In this document: piece after piece, positions 10,083-22,622 of the stretch | How the letters are laid out: each line of letters begins with the position of its first letter | Numbering within the stretch: position 1 is the stretch's first letter | Origin: Plazaster borealis | Taxonomy: Eukaryota > Echinodermata > Asteroidea > Forcipulatida > Labidiasteridae | DNA: 64,000 nt | NCBI GenBank assembly: GCA_021014325.1 | Contig: CM037462.1 | Span: forward strand, 15,458,135 to 15,522,134 | Reading direction: 5' to 3' | The notes under the pieces: model-generated | Database searches by the model: none | Seen by the model: the letters and a program-made list of their open reading frames with translations, nothing else | Told to the model about the DNA's origin: nothing | Position numbers and translations under genes: made by a program

Positions 10083-13000
10083 CTACCAAGATAACATCAC
10101 CATATGTTGGGCAAATGTAGCACCAACGAAACTTTTTTGTTGGGCCGACGATGTTGGCCCATTGGCGTTACGTCGGGCCAATGTTAAAGTTGGGTCACGA
10201 CGTTGGCCCAACATCAACCCCATCAATAACCTTTATGTTCGGCCAATGAGGGAGAAACGGATACGTAATTGGGCCAATGTTGATCAACAATGTTGGCCGA
10301 ATGTACTTTTGCTCTTCGATGTACGTTGGGCTAACGTTAAATCTGTCCCAACGATGGCTCAACATCAGCCCCACTATAATGACCTTAACATTGGAATGTA
10401 CGGCCAACAATGGATACATTGGGTCACTGTTGATTAACAATATTGGCCCAACGTAGTTTTGCTCATCGGCGTTACGATAATTGGGCCAACGTTAAAGTTG
10501 GCCCAACATTGGCCTCACTATAAAGCCGCTTTCGCATTGGACTTAAAATGGTTAGCTTACCGCCGCAAATTGTTAACTTACCGGTATTAAGTCCAAGTGC
10601 GAACAGCCGGTTACTTACCGGGGTGGTAAATTACCGCCACAGCGCTGTTAACTTAACAGGCCGATTCAAGTCGCGGTTAACTTAACAATGTTAACTTAAC
10701 AGGACAAGAAATCCAATGAGAACGCACCAGTCCGGTAACTTAACAATACTGTCACGTGACTTCCGTTATCGGGTCACGAATATGGTGACCTAGCCTGTGA
10801 CCTCGAATCTAGGACCCGTCCGCCCCGCGCAGGCGCACGGACAGTTTGTTTACCCCCACGTGGTCACACTGTTTTTGGTTTCACTAGTTGAGTCACTTGC
10901 GACATGTTTACTATAGTGAACGTTGTTTACGTATGCGGTCATTGCCCTCGCGCAACGGTTGCCTAGGCCTACGTCACTTCCGTTTGTTTATCTAAAAGGT
11001 CAGGGAGGGCGCCCTCTCGAGATATAATTTGTCAACCTACGCGGCGTCCCTGGTAAGTTACCGGACACAAATTAATCCAAGTGCGAACAGCTGTTAAGTA
11101 ACTTACCGGGCCGGTAAGTTAACTTCCCGGTAAGTTACCAGACCCAAAAGTCCAATGCGAACGCGGCTTAATAATAACCTATCATGGAGGTAGAATTAGA
11201 CTACCTCCATGGCTCAACATTGGGGCAACGTACCATTATTCTAAAACAAACACTTTGGGCATAGCCCCAGCTGCATACTGTCATAGTATGATCAGACTGA
11301 GTAGGATTCTTGTTAAAAATGGTTGACAATATTTATTAAGAATCCCGAAAAAAAACAAAGATGTTGGCCTAAAACCATTATGCTAAAGTAATGTTATGAC
11401 CAACACGGTTGCTGACCACGCGCCAACATCAAACATTAACACGAAGCCAGTATACTAACGGAACTTACTATATTGCCTTATCTGTTGCCGACTTAATGCC
11501 AACATCAAGACCGCCAACCTAAAGCCAACATCTACCTGCTGCAACATATCAAAATAACTCCATGTTTTCCATCTATGTCAATATTTATCGCCAGAGTAAA
11601 ACCAATGTGGTTATGTTGAACTAGGGCCAACATTAGTTCTTGGTCGGATCCGAAAACCAACACAATGCCAATATAGCTTTTCCCAATAATTGAAATTTGT
11701 TGTTTTTAATAAAATGTAGGTTGTGATCCACACCAAAAATCCATGGACCCATTAGCTTGATCCATGTGCTGTAAGGTGATTTTCTTTTGCCCTGGGCTGC
11801 TCAATAATGGTGTATAATTGTTTATTCTGTTTATTAGTTGTTAGCTAATAAATTACAATAAAAACCACCCAACCAGCTGTTTAATGGCCACGCTGATCGA
11901 GTGGCTATGAAAACCAATATAGACAATTAAATTGAGAGCCAACATTGTTTGTGATGTCAACAATTATACTAATAGTTGTTAGCTAATAAATGACAATAAA
12001 AACCACCCCAACCAGCTGTTTGAACTATTCAACCCGTTGGTCCAAACACGAATAATTCGCCGATACAAACTGAAGTACAACTTATACGATGTGATGGCCA
12101 AAACATAAAACTAGTATGTGAACGTTGTAATCAAACTAAAGTACATTTACAACGTAATGGTAAAAACAAAGATACTTCGTTGTGATAACACTAAAATAGG
12201 CCTACAACATTTACAATGTGATGTGCACAACATACGTTAGAACGTTGAGACAACGTGGCTGTCACAACTTGAATACTATATTTTTTTTACAATACCAAAA
12301 TACAACGCGATGATAACGTGATCACCTCAACTTAAATATTATGTTTAATGTTGCCAAAATACAACGTGCAGACAACGTGACTACCACAACGCAAATCCTA
12401 TGTTTTAATAATACCGACATGACTGCCACAATTTAAATATTACGTTTTAATAACACTAAAATAGAACGTGCAGACACCATAATTACTATTCGATGACTGT
12501 TTTAATGAGACCAAAATATAACTTTTGTTGCCTCAACTTAAATAGCCTACGTTACGTATAAACTTTTCGGTAACTTTCCCTAAATTAACAGTATGCGACC
12601 AATGTACAACATTGATTGAAAATCATGTTAAGATCTGACGTTCCTGCAACGTAGTTAAAACGTTGTCATCTTATCCAAAATGCAACCTTATCACAACGTT
12701 GTGCAATGTTATATAACAACGTATTGTGTATGTGTTAGCTGAGAACTTTGGCTCAACTTTGAGTGCCGATGTAAAAACCAATGTGATAATGCCGACCTAG
12801 AGCCAACATTGGTCCTACATAGCCAGCTACCACCACACTGCCGATATTGCTTTCCAACTAAAAACCGACGTCGGCTCAACATTGATCGCCAACGTGGAAC
12901 CAATGTGATAATACCGACCTAGAGCGAATTAGTCGGCTGCCAACACAATGCTGGATCAAAATTGACCAACGTTGGCTCACAATTGATCGCAAACGTAACA

Positions 13001-13596
13001 CCAAAGTGATAATGCCGCCCTAGAGCCAACATTGGTCTTACGTCGGAAACCAACATAATGCTGATAATGCTTTCCAACTAAAAACCAACGTTTGCTCAAC
13101 ATTAATTGATTGCCACCGTAAAAGCAATGACTGTGATAATGCCGACCTAGAGCCAACATTGGTCCTACACTACGTCACCTACCATCACAATGCTGGCTCA
13201 AAATTGACCAACGTTTACTCAAAATTGATCGCAAACGTAAAACCAATGTGATAATGCCAACTAGAGCCAACATTTGTCCTACGTCAGAAACCAACATAAT
13301 GCCGATAATGCTTTCCGAATAAAAACCACCGTTGGCTCAACATTGATCGCACACCGTAAAAGCAATGTGATAATGCCGACCTAGAGCCAACATTGGTCCT
13401 ACACTACGTCACCTACCAACACAATGCTGGCTCAAAATTGACCAACGTTTACTCAAAATTGATCGCAAATGTAAAACCAATGTGATAATGCCAACTAGAG
13501 CCAACATTTGTCCTACGTCAGAAACCATTATAATGCCGATAATGCTTTCCGAATAAAAACCAACGTTGGCCCAATGTATGAATGTTATCTGGGTAG
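10083..13596. mobile_element. 3.5-kb non-autonomous element packed with TTGGCCCAAC-type repeats
   Basis: The outer ends are inverted: CTACCAAGATAACATCACCAT on the left and ATGAATGTTATCTGGGTAG on the right, followed on both sides by TTGGGC-type sequence. The interior repeats TTGGGCCAACG variants (10140-10510, 13550-13580). Between 12785 and 13540 there is a block of about 150-230 bp repeated several times (GTGATAATGCC, AGAGCCAACATTGG). A 50-bp direct repeat occurs at 11835-11880 and 11970-12020. No transposase. I could not find a clear TSD. Confidence 0.55.
10523..11169. mobile_element. 647-bp element nested in the 3.5-kb repeat element
   Basis: Inverted ends AAGCCGCTTTCGCATTGGAC and GTCCAATGCGAACGCGGCTT. 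Sub-terminal tracts rich in GGTAAGTTACCGG-type palindromes lie inside each end, while the middle is GC-richer than the host element. It interrupts the TTGGCCC repeat field, so it is younger. No protein is encoded. Confidence 0.7.
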
Positions 13597-13763
13597 TGTC
13601 CCTGAGTAGGCTACATCTGGTACTAAAGTATAATTAATTGGTCCAATGCTTGACGTAGGCCTACTCACTCTGACAAATAATAATCACCGGTGCATTAACT
13701 GATATCCGCAATAAAAAGGAATACATCTCTAGTATTATGGATCATGTTTTGTTTGTGTGTGAC

Positions 13764-13786
13764 CCCCCCCCCCCAAAAAAATTGTT
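13764..13786. repeat. Poly-C/poly-A junction
   Basis: A run of about 14 C followed by A residues. A low-complexity tract of the kind seen several times in this window (for example 29179, 36574, 39230, 46931). Confidence 0.8.
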
Positions 13787-14278
13787 TTTCTTGAGTCCTC
13801 CTTGCTATGTTTTTGTTTCAATCTAGCCACAGTATTATTTTGAACAATATGCATCCCCATTCGTTTCCTCTGGTTTTCAATACCGCAAACCCATCCTTTG
13901 TTTCATCAAATGGGGGGAGGGGGGGGCACGTTTTCGATGGTTTATTAGTTTTCAGCGAATTTTGTTTGAATATTTTTTCGAGATTTTAAACAAATAATAA
14001 AAACACACGCCATTACTACACTAGACGAAGAGTACGTGTATATCTCAGGACAACGCTTACTGATGCACAGCGAGCTTAACAAAACTAATACAATTATTTT
14101 CAAGCTCCTGTAGGCTATCAACTATAATATCCAGTGGCTATGGGGCAATGCACTAAACACAGTGTCAAAAAAGGCGAAAGGTCAAAAAGGTGTTTCTATG
14201 CAATTGGTATACTGAGGAAACAGAGTTACAGAGTAAACACACCATAATTTATGGATCTTTTTAAAACCATCGTTCATT

Positions 14279-14652
<374 letters not shown>

Positions 14653-14879
14653 ACTTATGTTGGTGATGCTACTGTTGTTGCAAATGTTCAATATTGTTGC
14701 ATGTTGTTCTGTGGTTGCAGAACCTCACTGGAGTACATTCACGGCACCGACATTATTGTTATTATTACCCACTGGTCTAGAGTCTAATCCGGGCTCATTG
14801 ATTTTTACTACATTAGTGATGCTGTTACAATTTTAGATGCAGTGCTGCATCCTCAATATAAACATATGGACAGGTTGGG

Positions 14880-16460
14880 CAAACAGCGGAGGCAGCGAAA
14901 TCAAATTATATCTGCTGTAAAATAATCATGCTGTCAGAGCATTGGTCATTTGTTTACATGACTTTGAAAGAATATTCATAATAACAATTAGATTTTCTTA
15001 TTTCATGTGAATTATTTAACCAGAAAAGTGAAAAAATGTGTTCAATTCTAATCTATGGTTTACTGATGTGTATACAGTGATATTAATACGATCCCTGTGG
15101 TCGTGTCAAGGCCATTAGATGCGAATGTACAGCACGGCTAAATGGTCCTCTACACGGATCTGTTTTACTGTTATAGATGCATCGGCCGACATTTTCCCCG
15201 AAAGACAAAACATATATTTTCTCTGAACAAACAAATTTTTAGTGATATTGAAGAAAAAGGAAAAGAAAGAACCCTTTAGCGGATGGCAAGCACAATGCAC
15301 TAAATACAAATTGCGAGATGCACATTAGCTGCTGCATGGATAAGGTCCATAGCGAGAAATAATGTCGGGGCCTAAAAAACTCACGATCTAGAGGTTGTTT
15401 TCGTACAGTATCTCAAATTAAAGTGTAATAAAATAGCTATATAATCTTCAAATAAACTGTATAGCGGAAGATACATTATTCAAGTGCATCTTGTGTCCAT
15501 TATGATGAATAACAGCTGCTATTGAATTGTTAGATGTTTTGAGCAGTTCAAATATGTAGCCAGAGTTTCCGCCATAATAGTGGCTCCTAGTGGACAGTGT
15601 CAAAAAGAAAATTGACTTTTCAATCAGTCAATATTGTTAGTATTTATTCGGCCAATTAGATTTCAACAAACAATCGACAGTACAAGGAACACTTATAACA
15701 TCTTAAGATAACTAGAACAATTTATATGGTTTTTTAGGCAACATGTAAACCAAAATCCATTACTGATGTTGGAATGGAACAGTAACACTGACCAGATCAA
15801 GGCAAGAAAAACTATTGTAATCAGATGGCAAGACAAACCCATTCTAAGATGGACAGGATTATATAACAAAATATAACCCAACCACACTGTGACTCAAAAG
15901 CCAATGAGAATGATATAACACAGGCTGTGGTTTTAGTTTGAGTTAATGATTAATTATCGCTTGACATCACATGAAGAGAGCGCCAATCTTAATCCGCAAG
16001 GTCTTATTAGTCAATACTATTTCCTTCCCCTAAACCTCGTACCGTACTACACTATAGATAATTATTGATGACAATACTCCGTGATACGTGTGTACGTCAA
16101 GCTGAATGCATGGCTGAATGCATGGCTGCGCACCAGTACGCATAGTAATTATTATAATTATGCATTGTATGTTGTGTTTGGTCGTAGACATGGTTTGGTA
16201 GTGTTGTTGTGCATCACACAATAGTAACACCTTGTCCGGTGAATGCAATCAATTTAATGCTCTGTATGTTTTTTCATTGTAAACATCAACGAATATCAGG
16301 CTACTGAAATCGCATGTCGACTTCTTATTAACTCAACCAGAGGGCATCAACGGCTAATCAGCACAAACCACAGTCCTTGAATTGAAAAGGGTAACGCAGC
16401 TTCATCACCAACAAAATAATTTGATCTCTTCGTGATCATCATCAGCAGATCATCGCGTTG
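14880..16460. other. Intergenic stretch without recognised features
   Basis: AT-rich, no convincing exons or repeats. A 24-codon minus-strand frame near 15120-15190 has no supporting splice or promoter context. Confidence 0.5.
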
Positions 16461-16463
16461 AGA

Positions 16464-19419
16464 ATGCACAACAACGATGGAACCGGCGCTCATAATGCGT
16501 CCAGCAGTCGAGTACATCCATTACCGGACAACAATGATGGTATGTACAGAAAGACTTTCAATACATTTTATTTTCTTAGCAGGTTACATAGGGGAAAGGG
16601 AGGCGAACGGGAAAAAAACATATTTTTATACATATCGAGATGATGGAGCAATGGCATGTTCCGAATTTGGAGCCCGGGAAGAGGATGGTCTGTTCAGGAT
16701 TTGGGGCACGGGAAGGCGGGGGGGGGGGGCGTTTTAAGGATTTGGAGTCTGGGAAGGGGAATGGTGTGTTCAGGATTTGGGGCACGGGAAGGGGGGGGCG
16801 ACAATGGTGTGTTGAAGATTTGGAGTCTGGGAAGGGGAATGGCGTGTTCAGGATTTGGGGCACGGGAAGGCAGGGGGGCCGTTCAGGATTTGGAGCCCGG
16901 GAAGGCGGGGGGGGGGGGGCTTTTTCAGGATTTGGAGTCTGGGAAGGGGAATGGCGTGTTCAGGATTTGGGGCACGGGAAGGCCGGGGGCGTTTTCAGGA
17001 TTTGTAGCCCGGGGGCGACAGTGGTGTGTTGAACATTTGGAGTCTGGGAAGGGGAATGGCGTGTTCAGGATTTGGGGCACGGGAAGGCAGGGGGGCGTTT
17101 TCAGGATTTGTAGCCCGGGGGACGACAGTGGTGTGTTGAATATTTGGAGTCTGGGAAGGGGAATGGCGTGTTCAGGATTTGGGGCACGGGAAGGCAGGGG
17201 GGCGTTTTCAGGATTTGGAGCCCGGGAAGGGGGGGCGACAATGGTGTGTTGAAGATTTGGAGTCTGGGAAGGGGAATGGCGTGTTCAGGATTTGGGGCAC
17301 GGGAAGGCAGGGGGGAATTTTCAGGATTTGTAGCCCGGGAAGGGGATTTGCTATGGAGGTTGCTTTGCAAAGAATGCAGGAACTTGGTCCGAAGTAAACT
17401 CGGATCGGAGTCAACTCGGTTTGAAGCCAACTCAGTCGAACACTAACTTGGCCCCGAGCAACGTATTATGATGCTTGTATAGTAGTTTGAGGGGTTCAAC
17501 ATTTGAGAATTTACTTGTTAGTAATTAAGTACATGACTTGTCGGTACATGACAACGTGAATATCAAACAGTATTGTTATTCCAATTGAACTCATTTACGG
17601 TCTTTTATATTATTGTTTCTAAATTATCGAGCACTCCTTCAACATCACAGGGAAGGCATCGTCCTGCAAAACCTTCACAACAACACCCAAAAGTACGTCA
17701 AATCTACCTGCAGCTATGTTATCGCCCGTGAGGCTTGAGTTTGGTGTGATGTGCTCCGACGTGGCGATCTTATCATTTTCTCCTGATGAAAAACATACTA
17801 AAACAGCCTACAAAGTTTGTAAGTTATCCTTATAATGATTAGGTTTTTAGATTAGATAGTGATAATCAAAATTTACCCGGTCAGTTTCCCTTGTGGTATA
17901 TTACTGAGAGTAGACAGTGATTATACTTATAGACGGTGGTTTTCAATGCATTTTTAAAGATGCGCAGAGCAGAGCCGTATATTGAGAGAGTTGCGACAAC
18001 TTGCGATTAGAATCCATTTTGTCTCCAAAAAATGCATTGGCGAATACAGGGTGCCAGACTAGTCTGCCCATTGGGTTGTACTGCATTTTGGAACAAAATG
18101 GCGTCCAGCAACCACGTGACCGGAGAAAGCTGGTCCCTCCATGTCGCAACTCTCTCAATACACAGCTCTGGCGCAGAGAACCTAAGTGCGCCCTCATCGA
18201 TTTATGCGGTGCGGTGCAACTTTAAAAAAACCGTTTTTTTTCTCTGTTTCACAAAAAAGAAAAAGAAGAAAACGTATAAAAAACACCATACATGTACATC
18301 TTTGTGGGTTGCAAGAACCTTATCACGAGACTGCAAAGTGTCATAACAAATTATCTCACAAAAGTTCATCCTTTAAAAAAAAAATCAACATTCGTACGGT
18401 TATATCCTTTTAACGGCCTAAAAGTACCGCTTTTACATTTTTGATTCATAATCAAACACTATTGACATGAGTTTGTCAAAACTGTTTCCACAGGATACCA
18501 TGTTTCCAAAGTTCACTTGTACCGATTAAATTGCTGCTTTCAAAATTTGGAACAATTGTTGCTTTACAACTTGTCCAAGTTCTATTTCACTTAGCGTAAT
18601 CATGAACACGTGTATGCAAATCTGACCGTTGGTGTTATGGTGCTGACGTTTTAAGTCCATAATAGCTGTTTTGAAAAAGTAATGGCGAACAAAACTTATA
18701 TTGTATCAACTTAAGACTTTCGAATGCTTCGAAAGTACAAATTTCATTAATTTTCAATCGAATCCCACTCTATTAGTATTCAGTCAATATTGTATTATAT
18801 CAGCATTTTGTTGATTGTGTTTCTATTCAGGTTAGTCAGCGGAATAAAAAATATCAACAATAAGATTTGAACAAGAAAACATTACAAAACAAATAAATCC
18901 AAAAATATTTCGATTTCAAGGCATTCACAGGCCTATAATTTCATCTTTGAGAGGGCAATGCCATTTTTATTTTGCAAAAGGGCACTTCAATTGGAAAATC
19001 TTAAAGTCTATGGGAAACTTTTGAAGGGGCACCAAGGCCAAGACCAGAGGGCAACACAGATGCCATGGCCTCGTGGCCTCCGTGTAATTCCAGGCCTGCA
19101 TTCCTCAACAGTTGATTTTAAGAGTTGATTTTTTTGTATCACTGTTTATTTTACAGATTTGCGGCCCGACTCTGCATCTATCTATAAGCCCGTAAACGAC
19201 ACCCGTGCGGCTTGGGTACCCGTCGTTAATAAACGCGGCTGCAACTTTTCCGATGGGTCAACAATTGCGATAACCTACCACAATGGCCGATTTGATGTTG
19301 GTATCAGGGGAACTAACGCATCGACATTCAGCCATGACTTTGAGCGTTCGAGTCAACCACGCAACTGGTACGTTGGTTTATCGAGTAAAGCTAAAGCCAA
19401 GTGGAACTTTTACCAGTGA
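16464..19419 (+). CDS. Candidate two-exon gene, 112 residues, function unknown
   Basis: Exon 1 would be 16464-16539 (starts MHNNDGTGAHNA, donor GATG|GTATGT) and exon 2 19157-19419 (acceptor TTTATTTTACAG). Phase matches: one base left from exon 1 joins two bases of exon 2 to make an Asp codon. Exon 2 carries an uninterrupted 86-codon frame with a natural stop after KWNFYQ. It contains GCNFSDGST and WYVGLSSKAK, and has a few possible N-glycosylation sites. No signal peptide is visible, and I recognise no domain. Exon 2 is better supported than exon 1, because its 3' half is conserved in a duplicate at 21742-21840. The intron contains a minisatellite. Additional internal exons are possible. Confidence 0.35.
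16651..17345. repeat. GC-rich minisatellite with about 105-113 bp higher-order period
   Basis: The motif GGCGTGTTCAGGATTTGGGG recurs at about 16841, 16953, 17058, 17165 and 17278. Sub-units alternate between TTTGGGGCACGGGAAGG, TTTGGAGTCTGGGAAGG and TTTG(G/T)AGCCCGGG. Long G runs are frequent. It reads open in several frames on both strands, which reflects unit lengths and composition rather than coding. Confidence 0.9.
17346..17960. other. Stretch with only a SINE remnant
   Basis: No genes seen. The segment at 17868-17905 (AAAATTTACCCGGTCAGTTTCCCTTGTGG) matches the 3' body of the tRNA-like SINE at 5903-6045. Confidence 0.5.
17970..18170. mobile_element. hAT-type MITE, 201 bp, 8-bp TSD
   Basis: Direct repeats GCGCAGAG at 17962-17969 and 18171-18178 flank inverted ends CAGAGCCGTATATTGAGAGA and TCTCTCAATACACAGCTCTG. 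An 8-bp TSD with ends starting CAGAG fits the hAT superfamily. The internal block CAGGGTGCCAGACTAG is shared with 30017-30032, which marks a related, eroded copy. Confidence 0.85.
18200..19150. other. Probable intron with transposon debris
   Basis: AT-rich. The part at 18940-19090, with repeated GGCCTCGTGGCCTCC-like text, looks like an old repeat fragment. No exon seen. Confidence 0.4.
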
Positions 19420-19482
19420 GCCCTTCATCTCAACAAAAAGTGTTTCAAAATTAAATTAGATTTTGGTAGCAAATAAGTACTC

Positions 19483-19783
19483 AAAGGTATCAAGCAGGAT
19501 TGGTTGAGCTGACAAAAATGGTCGCAAACAGTGTTCATGTTTTGTAAGACCAACCATGGGATGAAATAACAAACCTATGTGAAAAGTTGGACTTAATCCG
19601 TTGTGTGAGTCAGGAGAAAATAGTGAAAAACCATGCACAATTTTCTGCATGAAACCATAGAGTCTGGTCCTTGCTTTATGATGAAACACATTGTCCTTAT
19701 CCGAAATCATTTTTTTAATTTTTTTTAAAAAAGGTTTTCAGATACAGTTTTATCCTTACCAATCCTGTAATACCTTTAACAGT
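19483..19783 (+). repeat. MITE family 2, copy b
   Basis: Starts AAAGGTATCAAGCAGGATTGG and ends CCAATCCTGTAATACCTTT, an inverted pair. It follows the last exon of the candidate gene by about 65 bp. Copy c (22248-22622) holds the same place after the duplicated exon end. Confidence 0.75.
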
Positions 19784-20164
19784 TAAAATACTATATGATT
19801 TTTTCAGTGGAGTCTGAAGCAAAGATTTATTTAAAAGGCGTGTACATCAATATTGTGTCAGACTTGGACCCAGGTGGGATTTTTGAACATTATGTCCGAC
19901 CCATTGTGTCGTCATTGACTTTTTCCCATATCTTGTGCTTCGGGTATCTTGTGCTTTAGGGTTCCTCAGTGATGAACAAGTACGCATGCGTATACTTCAT
20001 CAAGTTTGTGTCGATACAAATAGAAACTAGATATTCAGTTTTTATGACAAAAACAAGGTGTCCGTGGGTGATGTCATCAAATTATGAGTGAATGACTTCG
20101 TGTGAACAGTTTACCTTATCATACCTTATCAATGTCTGGTTCATTAGGTAGATTTTTTCCATTG

Positions 20165-20520
20165 AAACAAATCAACTTTCGGTTTGAACTGGAAGTCAAG
20201 GTCAAATGAGGTTGAGTTTGTAGCGTTATTTAAGTGTTTAAAGCCCTTTCTGATGACATCCAATGTGTGGTTCGGGAGTTCAGTTTTTTTCAAATAATAA
20301 ACTTCATCTTCCGGTTTGAACCGGAAGTCAAAGTAAAATGGGGTAACATTCTGTGTATCGTTTTTAAAGTTGTTACATACTTTTAAAATTATGTATAGAT
20401 TGTAAAAACCTAATGTTTGGTATAGAAGTTATGATTTTTTGAAACATTGAATTTCATCTTCCGGTTTGAACCGGGGGTCAAACGGGGTCAAACTTTGTGT
20501 AGCGCGTGTTTAGTTTATTA
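20165..20520. repeat. Three direct repeats of about 140 bp
   Basis: The block CTTTCGGTTTGAACTGGAAG recurs as CTTCCGGTTTGAACCGGAAG and CTTCCGGTTTGAACCGGGGG at about 20175, 20310 and 20458. Each is followed by GTCAAA and a run ending in TGTGTA or TTTGTAGCG. The half-palindrome CCGGTTTGAACCGG sits in each. Confidence 0.7.
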
Positions 20521-20589
20521 TGGGTATGCTGCATTAAACAATAAAACAGAATGGGGCTACGTATGAACACGTACACAAGCAAGAGATTA

Positions 20590-20660
20590 CACAGTCGCCC
20601 CCTGACACAGTCGCCCCCCCCCAACACAGTCGCCCCCCCTACAAAATCGCCCAAGGCGAT
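20590..20660. repeat. Short ACAGTCGCCCC tandem repeat
   Basis: Four copies of ACAGTCGCCCC with variable C runs, followed by a palindrome around GCGATTT/AAATCGC. Confidence 0.8.
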
Positions 20661-20699
20661 TTCACAAAGTGAGGGCGCCCTGTGTCAATGATTTAACAA

Positions 20700-21660
20700 A
20701 AAATGATTTAGTGAAAATCGTGCTAGCGGCCTGACGTTCAGCCCTTACTAGATTCACGTAACTTTGAATTACTAATAATTATGTAAATCTGACTAATAAA
20801 TGTAGATAATTTAAAACTATTTCATGAATAAAAATAAACATATCAAAACACATCAGTGATCGAGTTAACATTATTTTATTAGGGTCAACAACATAATCAA
20901 CTTATCGCAACAGTAAGGTGAAATAACTGAACAAAAACATATGAAGTTATCACAACAATACATGACTTTAATTTGAAACAAGTAAATAAAAAACATTTAA
21001 ATAAGGTTTATAATTAACAAACCTATCACCCAATTAATGTATAAATAATTAAACTGAATTCAATTCAATTCAATTCAACCAAGAAACAGTTTGGGGATGA
21101 CACAACTAAAACTTTAAATCAAAATCATTATCCTAACAATGTAATCTTGTTGAAATACAAATTCAACTTTCTTGAACTAAACCGTTAATTCTTTACCTTA
21201 AAGGATTGGTCATGATCATGGTTTGTTTTATGTCAACGTAATGATACTTTTTAGGCAAAATTATATAATAAAATTAACACGTGAAATTTTTGGTTGAATA
21301 AGTCTAGAAGACTGTAAACTGTCAGTGTACTTTTAAAAAGAAAACACCTATTATAAATATTTACGGTCCTGTCTGCATGTCTCTCAAAATACCACTTTAT
21401 AGGGAGTACCTACACTCTAAAAAAGCAGTGTAAAATGTTACTGTGTAAAACTGTTGGGTACAAATATTGTGCAAGTACATTTGGTCAATATTGGGTAAAA
21501 CGAAAAATTTTGTTTTACCCCTCACTTGTGTAAAATAAAATACACAGGTGAAAGGTAATACAGTACTCAACATTGTGTAGGAAATCAAATAGCATAACAC
21601 CGAGGTTCAAATCACTCAAGAAGTGGGTAAAAAACGTTTTTGTTATCTCAAGCAGTGTAA
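20700..21660. other. AT-rich stretch, no gene recognised
   Basis: Simple AT-rich sequence. 21410-21660 has CAGTGTAAAATG and its loose inverse copies, suggestive of an old MITE but not bounded clearly. Confidence 0.4.
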
Positions 21661-21741
21661 CTTTTGCACAACAAGTAACTGAAAATTGGGGTAAACTGCC
21701 TCCGGCTCCGTTTGATATCAGAAACACATGTTTGTCTGTCG

Positions 21742-21900
21742 ACATTCAGCCATGACTTTGAGTGTTCGAGTCAACCAAGCAACTGGTATACGTTAGCTTG
21801 TCGACTAAGATAAAGCCAAGTGGAAATTTTACCAGTGAGCCCTGCATCTCAACGAACAGTATTTTTTAAATTAAGTTACATTGGTAGCAAATAATTTGAA
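21742..21900 (+). pseudogene. Duplicated end of the last exon plus 3' flank of the candidate gene
   Basis: From ACATTCAGCCATGACTTTGA onward it follows 19323-19480 closely (for example AAGCCAAGTGGAA, TTTTACCAGTGAGCCCT). Small insertions change the frame (GGTATACGTTAG against GGTACGTTGG). Only the last 32 codons are duplicated, so this is an exon remnant, not a gene. Confidence 0.8.
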
Positions 21901-21912
21901 CTTAAAGGTATT

Positions 21913-22254
21913 AAAGACACTGGACACCTTTGGTAATTGTCAAAGACCAGTCTTCTCACTTGGTGTGTCTCAACATATGCACAAAATAACAAACCTGTGA
22001 AAATTTGAACTCAATTGGTCATCGAAGTTGCGAGATCCCTTGTCACACGAAGTTGTGTGCTTTCAGATGCTTGATTTCGAGGTCTCGAAATGAATTCAAA
22101 TATTTTACTTTTTTTCTAAAAAACTACGTTACTTCAGAGGGAGTCGTTTCCTACAATGTTTTATACTATCAACAGCTCTCCATTGATCGTTACCAAGTAG
22201 GTTTTTTATGCTAACAATTATTTTGAGTAATTACCTAGTGTCCAGTGCCTTTAA
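21913..22254 (+). repeat. MITE family 1, copy 2
   Basis: Inverted ends AAAGACACTGGACACCTTTG and CCTAGTGTCCAGTGCCTTTAA. It sits between the duplicated exon remnant and MITE family 2 copy c, and is absent from the corresponding place after 19480, so it arrived after that duplication. Confidence 0.8.
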
Positions 22255-22622
22255 GCAGGATTGGCAGAGCTGACAAAAAATAGTCAAAGACAGTGTTCAT
22301 GTTTTGTGTGATCAACCATGGGATAGAAATAATAACAGACCTGTGAAAAGTTGGACTTAATCCAATGTGTGAGTCAGGAGAAAATAGTGAACAAACATGC
22401 ACAATTTTCTGCATGAAACACATTGTCCTTATAAACCGAAATCAACTGTTGCGGCTTTTCTTTTTTAGGTTTTCAGATACAGTTTTCTCGAGTATGACTT
22501 CAATTCAGAGGGAAATATTTCACAGAAAAATGGTTCTAGTGTGAACTTTATAATCAGTGAGCTATCAAAATAAAATTAAACAATGGTGCTTTTTTCCCCT
22601 TACCAATCCTGTAATACCTTTA
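22248..22622 (+). repeat. MITE family 2, copy c
   Basis: Same family and orientation as 19483-19783, including TTGTGTGATCAACCATGGGAT-like and TTTTCAGATACAGTTTTCTC blocks, and the end CCAATCCTGTAATACCTTT. Confidence 0.75.

Noticed and set aside
16576..17446. Overlapping open frames of 70-200 codons on both strands
   Set aside because: All are products of the G-rich minisatellite; no frame shows a non-repetitive domain.
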